Below are positions 1 to 4,584 of a DNA stretch of 6,128 nt, in pieces. The first letter of the stretch is position 1, and each line of letters opens with the position of its first letter. The stretch comes from JACQAI01 sp035507915 (GTDB lineage Bacteria > Pseudomonadota > Alphaproteobacteria > Elsterales > Elsteraceae). The translations under genes and the position numbers were made by a program. The DNA lies in the NCBI GenBank assembly GCA_035507915.1, contig DATJNS010000474.1, forward strand, positions 1 through 6,128, read 5' to 3'. A model generated the notes under the pieces. It saw only the letters and a program-made list of their open reading frames with translations. It made no database searches and was not told the origin of the DNA.

Positions 1-1
1 C

Positions 2-406
2 GGGCTCTACCAGACCGCGCTCGCGCCCGGCGAGCTCGTCACCGCGCTCGAGGTGCCGCTCGCCGGCGACGCTTCGTGCTGCGGCTTCGACGAGCTGGCG
101 CGCCGGCAGGGCGACTACGCGATGGTCGGGCTCGCCGCGCAGGGCCGGCGCGGCGCTCGCGGCTTCGCCGCGCTGACGCTCGCCTTCTTCGGCGTCGGCC
201 CCGGTCCCGTGGTCGCGCCGCGCGCCGGCGCCGCGCTCGCCGGCGGACCGCTCGACCCGGCGCGCGTGCAGGCGGCGCAAGCCGCGCTGGCCGACGACCT
301 CGCGCCATCGCCCGACCTGCACGCGAGCGCCAAGACCAAGCTGCATCTCGCGCGCGTGCTGCTCGGCCGTGTCGTGGCCGGGATGGCAGCGGAGTGCGGC
401 GCGTGA
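2..406 (+). CDS. FAD-binding (medium, CoxM-like) subunit of a xanthine dehydrogenase-family molybdenum hydroxylase, C-terminal part only
   Basis: The reading frame is open from the left edge and ends at TGA 404-406, giving the last 134 residues; the N-terminal FAD-binding domain (roughly the first 150-160 residues in this family) lies outside the window. What is visible matches the C-terminal domain of CoxM-type flavoproteins: a strand ending in EVPL, then the family signature RRQGDYAMVGLAA (visible residues 34-46), a beta-rich stretch, and a final helical segment around SAKTKLHLARVLLGRVV, where relatives have a Tyr-Arg-Arg-His-Leu-type motif. In this family the subunit takes electrons from the 2Fe-2S subunit onto FAD and passes them to an acceptor. 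Its stop overlaps the start of the 2Fe-2S subunit gene by 4 nt, which supports one operon and one complex. The family call is firm; the substrate of the complex cannot be read from this subunit. Confidence 0.9.
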   Translation, partial: GLYQTALAPGELVTALEVPLAGDASCCGFDELARRQGDYAMVGLAAQGRRGARGFAALTLAFFGVGPGPVVAPRAGAALAGGPLDPARVQAAQAALADDLAPSPDLHASAKTKLHLARVLLGRVVAGMAAECGA

Positions 407-891
407 GCGACCTCGGCCGCACCATCACGCTGACCGTCAACGGCGAGCGCGTGACGCGTCGCGTCGAGCCGCGCCAGCATCTGATCGATTTCCTGCGCCT
501 GGAGCTGCAGCTGACCGGCAGCCACGCCGGCTGCGAGCACGGCGTATGCGGCGCCTGTACGGTCAGGCTCGACGGCGAGATCGTGCGCGGCTGCCTGTTG
601 CTCGCCGTGCAGGCCGACGGCGCCGCGGTCGAGACCATCGAGGGCATGAGCGAGAGCGGCGCGCTCGCCGACCTGCAGGCGGCGTTCCACGCGCGCAACG
701 CGCTGCAATGCGGCTACTGCACCGCCGGCATGCTGATCGCCGCCGATGCGCTGCTGCGCGCGCAGCCCGACGCCGACCGTGCCCAGATCCGCGGCTTCCT
801 CTCGGGCAACTACTGCCGCTGCACCGGCTATCACGCCATCGTCGACGCGATCGAGAGCGTGGGACGCAGCCGCCGCGAGGCCAAGCGATGA
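403..891 (+). CDS. 2Fe-2S (small, CoxS-like) subunit of a xanthine dehydrogenase-family molybdenum hydroxylase
   Basis: This 162-residue protein is full length for the family (about 160). It carries the two 2Fe-2S clusters that link the molybdenum site to FAD. The N-terminal plant-ferredoxin-like domain has Cys44, Cys49, Cys52 and Cys64 in the pattern C-x4-C-x2-C-x11-C (GCEHGVCGACTVRLDGE). The C-terminal helical domain has Cys103, Cys106, Cys138 and Cys140 in QCGYCTAGM and NYCRCTGYH; Gln102, just before Cys103, is the residue that in relatives contacts the molybdopterin cofactor. All eight ligands are present, so the subunit should be functional. I chose the GTG start at 403 because it overlaps the preceding TGA (GTGA), has GGAG at 391-394 eight bases upstream, and gives the expected N-terminus before the ITLTVNGE strand. 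An open frame continues upstream but only as an overlap with the FAD subunit gene. The protein is probably cytoplasmic; no signal peptide is seen. Confidence 0.95.
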   Translation: MSDLGRTITLTVNGERVTRRVEPRQHLIDFLRLELQLTGSHAGCEHGVCGACTVRLDGEIVRGCLLLAVQADGAAVETIEGMSESGALADLQAAFHARNALQCGYCTAGMLIAADALLRAQPDADRAQIRGFLSGNYCRCTGYHAIVDAIESVGRSRREAKR

Positions 892-3275
892 CCGACGAGC
901 TGGTATCGGCGGGCGCGCTCGACTGCCCGAATTCCTATCTCGGGCGCTCGGTGCCGCGGCCGAACGCGCTGCGCCTGCTGCACGGCAAGGGCGTGTTCGT
1001 CGACGACCTCGTGCTGCCCCGCATGCTGCACGTCGCCTTCGTGCGCAGCCCGCACGCCCACGCCCGCATCGGCGCGATCGACACGCGCGCGGCGTCCGCC
1101 GTGCCCGGCGTCGTGCGCATCGTCGCGGGCGCCGAGCTGGTGCAGCACTGCACGCCGTGGGTCGGCGTGCTGACCCATCTCAAGGGCATGAAATCGGCGC
1201 CGCAGCCGGCGCTGGCGGTCGAGCGCGCGTGCTGGCAGGGCGAGGCGGCGGTCGCCGTGCTGGCCGACAGCCGCGCCGCCGCCGAGGACGGCGCGGCGCT
1301 GGTCGAGATCGACTGGCAGCCGCTGCCCGCGGTGACCGACATGGAGACCGCGCTCGACCCGGCGACGCCGGTGATCCATCCGGCGCTGGGCGACAACCTG
1401 ACGTTCCGGCGCGACATCGAGGCGGGCGCGGTCGACGACGCCTTCGCGCGCGCCCACGCGGTCGTCGAGGCGACCTTCCACTCCGGTCGCCACACCGGCG
1501 TGTGCCTGGAGGGCCGCTCGATCCTGGCCGACTGGAACGCGCCCGAGCAGCGCCTGACGGTCTATCAGTCGCATCAGGCGCCGCACATGATGCAGACCGT
1601 GTTCGCGCGCCATCTCGGGCTCGCCGAGCAGCAGGTGCGCGTGATCTGCCGCGACGTCGGCGGTTCCTTCGGCCTCAAGGTGCACGCCTATCCCGACGAG
1701 CTCGCGGCCTGCGCGCTGGCGCGCCTGGTGCGCCGACCGGTCAAGTTCGTCGCCGACCGGCTGGAATCCTTCACCACCGACATCCACGCGCGCGACCATC
1801 GCATCGCCGGCCGGCTCGCGGTCGACGCCGACGGCCGCATCCTCGCGATCGCGATCGACGACCTGACCGGCATCGGGCCCTACTCGGTCTATCCGCGCAC
1901 CAGCGCGGTCGAGGGCAACCAGGTCATCATGCTGACCGGCGGGCCCTACGCCTTCGCGAACTACCGCGCGCGCACCACCGTGGTGCTGCAGAACAAGACC
2001 GTGACCTCGCAGTACCGCGCCGTCGGCCATCCGATCGCCTGCGCGGTCACCGAGGGGCTGGTCGACCTGGCGGCCGCCGCGCTCGCGCTCGACCCGGTCG
2101 AGTTCCGGCGCCGCAACCTGGTGCGCGACGACGCCTATCCGTGCAGCTCGCCGGCGGGCCTGGTGTTCGAGCAGCTGTCGCACCACCGCAGCCTCGACAA
2201 GCTGGTCGCGATGATGGGCTACGACGCGCTGCGCGCCGAGCAGGCGGCGCTGCGCGCGCGCGGCATCCAGCGCGGCATCGGCGTCGCGAGCTTCATCGAG
2301 ATCACCAACCCGAGCCCGGCGTTCTACGGCATCGGCGGCGCGCCGATCTCGGCGCAGGACGGCTGCACGATCCGGCTCGATCCGGGCGGCACGATCACGT
2401 GCCTGACCGGCGTCACCGAGCAGGGCCAGGGCACCGAGACGATGATCGCGCAGATCGCGGCGACGACGGTCGGCGTGCCGCTCGACAAGGTGCGCGTCGT
2501 GACGGGCGACACCGAGACCACGCCCTACGGCGGCGGCACCTGGGGCTCGCGCGGCACCGGCATCGCGGGCGAGGCGGCGCTGCAAGCCGGCCACGCGCTG
2601 CGCGCCGCCGTCCTCGAGGTCGCCGGCATCCTGCTGCAGGCCGAGCCGGGCGCGCTCGACGTCGTCGCCGGCCAGATCGTCGACAGGGGAGGCGGCGGCG
2701 CGGCGCGCATCAGCGTCGAGGAGATCGCGCGCGTGGCCTATTTCCGCGGCGACACCCTGCCGAAGGATTTCCAGGCCGAGCTGGTGCAGACGCGCCACTC
2801 GTTCCCCAAGCAGTACCCGTTCGCCTTCACCAACGGCGTGCAGGGATCGTATGTCGAGGTCGACGTCGACACCGGCTTCGTCAGGCTGCTGCGCCACTGG
2901 GTGGTCGAGGATTGCGGCCGCGTCGTCAATCCGCAGCTGGTCGACGAGCAGATCCGCGGCGGCGTCGTGCAGGGCCTCGGCGCGGCCCTGTGGGAGGAAT
3001 GCCTCTACGATGCCGCCGGCCAGCTGCTCAACGGCAGCCTCGCCGACTATCTCGTGCCGATGGCGGCCGAGCTGCCCGACATCGCCGTCGCGCACGTCGA
3101 GACGCCGACCGCGGAGACCGAGCTCGGCGCCAAGGGCGCCGGCGAGGCCGGCACCGCCGGCGCGCCGGCCGCGGTGATGAACGCGATCAACGACGCGCTC
3201 GCCCCCTTTGGTGCGCGCGTGCTGGCCCAGCCCTTCACGCCCGAGCGCATCCTCGCCGCGCTCGGCAAGGTGTGA
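888..3275 (+). CDS. Molybdopterin-binding (large, CoxL-like) subunit of a xanthine dehydrogenase-family molybdenum hydroxylase
   Basis: This is the catalytic subunit, 795 residues, within the usual 750-800 of the family. The N-terminal domain shows the typical RLLHGKGVFVDDL and FVRSPHAHARI segments (residues 30-61). The cofactor-binding part has SHQAPH with Gln230 (Moco-adjacent Gln in relatives), DVGGSFG (256-262; usually GGGFG), a glycine-rich GQGTET segment (513-518), GDTETTPYGGGTWGSRGT (540-557), VVEDCGRVVNPQLVDEQIRG (672-691) and KGAGEAG with the presumed catalytic Glu753. The active-site loop reads QYRAVGHPIA (375-384). True CO dehydrogenase has a Cys-Ser-Phe-Arg loop here and the broad form II group usually has AYRGAGR, so this is not a CO dehydrogenase and is an unusual form II-like enzyme. 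The family hydroxylates N-heterocycles, aldehydes and related compounds with water as oxygen source; the substrate here is unknown. The ATG at 888 overlaps the preceding stop (ATGA). No Mo-cofactor maturation genes are in the window. Confidence 0.93.
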   Translation: MTDELVSAGALDCPNSYLGRSVPRPNALRLLHGKGVFVDDLVLPRMLHVAFVRSPHAHARIGAIDTRAASAVPGVVRIVAGAELVQHCTPWVGVLTHLKGMKSAPQPALAVERACWQGEAAVAVLADSRAAAEDGAALVEIDWQPLPAVTDMETALDPATPVIHPALGDNLTFRRDIEAGAVDDAFARAHAVVEATFHSGRHTGVCLEGRSILADWNAPEQRLTVYQSHQAPHMMQTVFARHLGLAEQQVRVICRDVGGSFGLKVHAYPDELAACALARLVRRPVKFVADRLESFTTDIHARDHRIAGRLAVDADGRILAIAIDDLTGIGPYSVYPRTSAVEGNQVIMLTGGPYAFANYRARTTVVLQNKTVTSQYRAVGHPIACAVTEGLVDLAAAALALDPVEFRRRNLVRDDAYPCSSPAGLVFEQLSHHRSLDKLVAMMGYDALRAEQAALRARGIQRGIGVASFIEITNPSPAFYGIGGAPISAQDGCTIRLDPGGTITCLTGVTEQGQGTETMIAQIAATTVGVPLDKVRVVTGDTETTPYGGGTWGSRGTGIAGEAALQAGHALRAAVLEVAGILLQAEPGALDVVAGQIVDRGGGGAARISVEEIARVAYFRGDTLPKDFQAELVQTRHSFPKQYPFAFTNGVQGSYVEVDVDTGFVRLLRHWVVEDCGRVVNPQLVDEQIRGGVVQGLGAALWEECLYDAAGQLLNGSLADYLVPMAAELPDIAVAHVETPTAETELGAKGAGEAGTAGAPAAVMNAINDALAPFGARVLAQPFTPERILAALGKV

Positions 3276-3308
3276 CGCATGACGGGATCCGAGTGTGGCG
3301 CCGTTTCC

Positions 3309-3395
3309 CGTCATCCCCGCGCAGGCGGGGATCCAGGAGTCACGCGCGCGATGCCGGTGGCTGTACCCTGGATGCCCGCGTGCGCGGGCATGACG
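3309..3395. repeat. Paired palindromic intergenic repeat (dRS3/REP-like), two inverted arms
   Basis: Two 29-nt arms, 3309-3337 and 3367-3395, are inverted copies that pair at 26 of 29 positions, separated by 29 nt. Each arm is itself a hairpin with an 8-bp stem and 4-nt loop: ATCCCCGC/GCGGGGAT at 3313-3332 and ATGCCCGC/GCGGGCAT at 3372-3391. Two of the three differences between arms are compensatory: the C3315-G3330 pair in the left hairpin is a G3374-C3389 pair in the right one. The layout (short palindrome of the form AT-CCC-N8-GGG-AT next to CCAGG) resembles repeats common in proteobacterial intergenic DNA and the dRS3 units of Neisseria. It follows the hydroxylase operon, and the right arm is followed by a somewhat T-rich GATTGTTTGTTGG, so it might also attenuate transcription; that is inference. 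Confidence 0.85.
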
Positions 3396-3440
3396 ATTGT
3401 TTGTTGGCTCGGTCGAGCTTGATCTGACCAGGCTCTAGCA

Positions 3441-3447
3441 GAGGAGG
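3441..3447 (+). promoter_or_regulatory. Strong ribosome binding site of the NIPSNAP gene
   Basis: GAGGAGG lies 6 nt upstream of the ATG at 3454. It is the best Shine-Dalgarno match in the window and fixes the start of the NIPSNAP gene. Confidence 0.75.
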
Positions 3448-3453
3448 GCACCG

Positions 3454-3768
3454 ATGTTCGTCGAGAAGCGCACCTACACGCTCTATCCCGGCAAGGTCGC
3501 CGAATACATGAAGATCTACCAGGCCGACGGTCTGGCGATTCAGACCCGCATCCTGCCCCGCATGGTCGGCTGGTACTATTCCGACATCGGCGAGCTCAAC
3601 CAGATCGTCCACATGTGGGCCTACGAGGACATGAACGAGCGCACCAAGAAGCGCGCCGAGCTCGGCGCCGATCCCGGCTGGCAGTCCTACGTCGCCAAGG
3701 TGCGGCCGCTGGTGATGCGCCAGGAGAGCCAGATCCTGATGCCCGCGCCGTGGTCGCCAAGTAAGTGA
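3454..3768 (+). CDS. NIPSNAP family protein
   Basis: A 104-residue protein matching the NIPSNAP domain (a ferredoxin-like, dimeric alpha/beta barrel fold) over nearly its whole length. The recognisable parts are the opening strand VEKRTYTLYPGKVAEYM (residues 3-19), the turn MVGWYYSDIGELNQIVHMW (37-55) with the family's G-x-LNQ-x-V-H-x-W core, AYEDMNERTKKRAEL (56-70), the W76 region, and a final strand ending in QILMPAPW. Bacterial NIPSNAP proteins are small and mostly without an assigned reaction; some lie near catabolic genes. No signal peptide or membrane segment is seen, so it is probably cytoplasmic. The start follows a clear Shine-Dalgarno. It stands apart from both neighbours, with about 170-180 bp and a paired repeat on each side, so it may have its own transcript. 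Family identity is firm; function is unknown. Confidence 0.92.
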   Translation: MFVEKRTYTLYPGKVAEYMKIYQADGLAIQTRILPRMVGWYYSDIGELNQIVHMWAYEDMNERTKKRAELGADPGWQSYVAKVRPLVMRQESQILMPAPWSPSK

Positions 3769-3798
3769 GACGCGTGCGCCCATCAATGCTGCGAGCGT

Positions 3799-3918
3799 TA
3801 CCCCTCACCCCAACCCTCCCCCTCAAGGGGGGAGGGTGTGCATTGTGCAAGCGGCAATATCGTCACCAACGCAATCTGACTCCCTCCCCCCTTGAGGGGG
3901 AGGGTGGAGAGGGGGGTA
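3799..3918. repeat. Paired palindromic intergenic repeat, 24-bp perfect inverted arms
   Basis: The cores at 3813-3836 and 3882-3905 are exact reverse complements over 24 of 24 bases. Similarity continues outward with small indels: TACCCCTCACCCCA on the left against the complement of the TGGAGAGGGGGGTA stretch on the right. Each core is also a hairpin with a perfect 9-bp stem, CCCTCCCCC/GGGGGAGGG, and a 5-nt loop (3814-3836 and 3882-3904). The 45-nt spacer (3837-3881) shows no gene. It differs in sequence from the repeat at 3309-3395. C/G-rich hairpin pairs of this style are frequent between genes in alphaproteobacteria. No T-run follows either hairpin, so it is not a standard intrinsic terminator. 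Confidence 0.88.
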
Positions 3919-3939
3919 TGGGCAGGAGCGAGGCGCGCC

Positions 3940-4575
3940 ATGAGTGAGTTCACCCTCGCGCTGGTCGAGCATCGCCTGGGAGTCGGCGGCGCGCGGGCGC
4001 TGCCGGCGGTCAACCGCGTGCTCTACGTGGTCGACGGCGCGGTCAAGCTCGAGAGCGCCGAGGGCGCGGCCGGGCTGACCCAGAACACCGCGTGGTGCAG
4101 CCCGGGCGCGCTTGCGCTCGAGAGCGCCACCGGCGCCACCGTGCTGAGCTGGGAGCTGCGCCGCGGCGTCGCCACGCCGAGCGACGGGCGGCCGCTGCTG
4201 TCGGCGTCGCTCGAGCTCGATCCCGACACGAGCTACCTGATGCGCGGCGACCGCGTCGACTTTCCGGTCGGTGGCGTCGCGTACCGCCATCGCCACCAGG
4301 GGCCGGGCATAAGGCGCCTGTTGTTCGGCAGCATGCGGATCGAGACCCAGGGCGGCAGCCACGAGGTGGCGCCCGGCGAGGCGTGGTTCGAGACCGGCCC
4401 CGATCCGGTGTTCGCCGCCGCGTCGTCGGTCGAGGAGAGCGCGTTCGCGCGCGTCATGATCCTGCCGGTCGCGCTCAAGGGCCGCAGCTCGATCAGCTAC
4501 GTCGACGAGGCCGACCGCGACAAGCCGAAGACGCAGCGCTATCAAGTCTTCATCGATCACCCGATCCAACTCTGA
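3940..4575 (+). CDS. Cupin-fold protein, apparent double cupin with degenerate metal-binding motifs
   Basis: A 211-residue protein with two stretches that read like cupin beta-barrels. The N-terminal one has NRVLYVVDGAVKLES (25-39) and then AWCSPGALALES (51-62), but no His-x-His. The C-terminal one has YRHRHQGPGIRRLLFGSM (115-132), where His117 and His119 fit cupin motif 1 but the usual Glu is Gly123, followed by a motif 2-like VAPGEAWFETGPDPVF (143-158) that lacks the usual His. Metal binding is therefore doubtful or uses other residues. I chose the ATG at 3940, with AGGAG at 3924-3928 (11 nt away) and GCGAGG at 3928-3933 (6 nt away); a longer frame from a TTG at 3892 would start inside the repeat and is rejected. 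The TPP-enzyme gene begins 9 nt after the stop, so the two probably share a transcript and pathway. The reaction, if any, is unknown. Confidence 0.8.
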   Translation: MSEFTLALVEHRLGVGGARALPAVNRVLYVVDGAVKLESAEGAAGLTQNTAWCSPGALALESATGATVLSWELRRGVATPSDGRPLLSASLELDPDTSYLMRGDRVDFPVGGVAYRHRHQGPGIRRLLFGSMRIETQGGSHEVAPGEAWFETGPDPVFAAASSVEESAFARVMILPVALKGRSSISYVDEADRDKPKTQRYQVFIDHPIQL

Positions 4576-4584
4576 GTGCCCGAC

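Noticed and set aside
888..3275. True aerobic carbon monoxide dehydrogenase (CoxL)
   Set aside because: The CO-specific Cys-Ser-Phe-Arg active-site loop is absent (QYRAVGHPIA instead), so a cox gene symbol is not justified.
831..3314. Long open frame on the minus strand (827 codons) opposite the Mo hydroxylase large subunit
   Set aside because: It mirrors a clearly conserved gene, has low-complexity Arg/Ala/Asp/His/Val-rich translation and no recognisable motif; long antisense frames are expected in DNA this GC-rich.
3395..3440. Sigma-70-type promoter for the NIPSNAP gene (TTGTTT/TTGTTG at 3397-3406)
   Set aside because: No acceptable -10 box lies at 16-18 nt spacing; the match is too weak to call.
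3309..3918. CRISPR-like array
   Set aside because: There are only two copies of each repeat, they are inverted rather than direct, the two pairs are unrelated, and no cas gene is present.
3892..3939. TTG at 3892 as the cupin gene start
   Set aside because: It lies inside the inverted repeat, has no Shine-Dalgarno and adds a Gly/Arg-rich extension unlike a protein N-terminus; ATG 3940 fits better.
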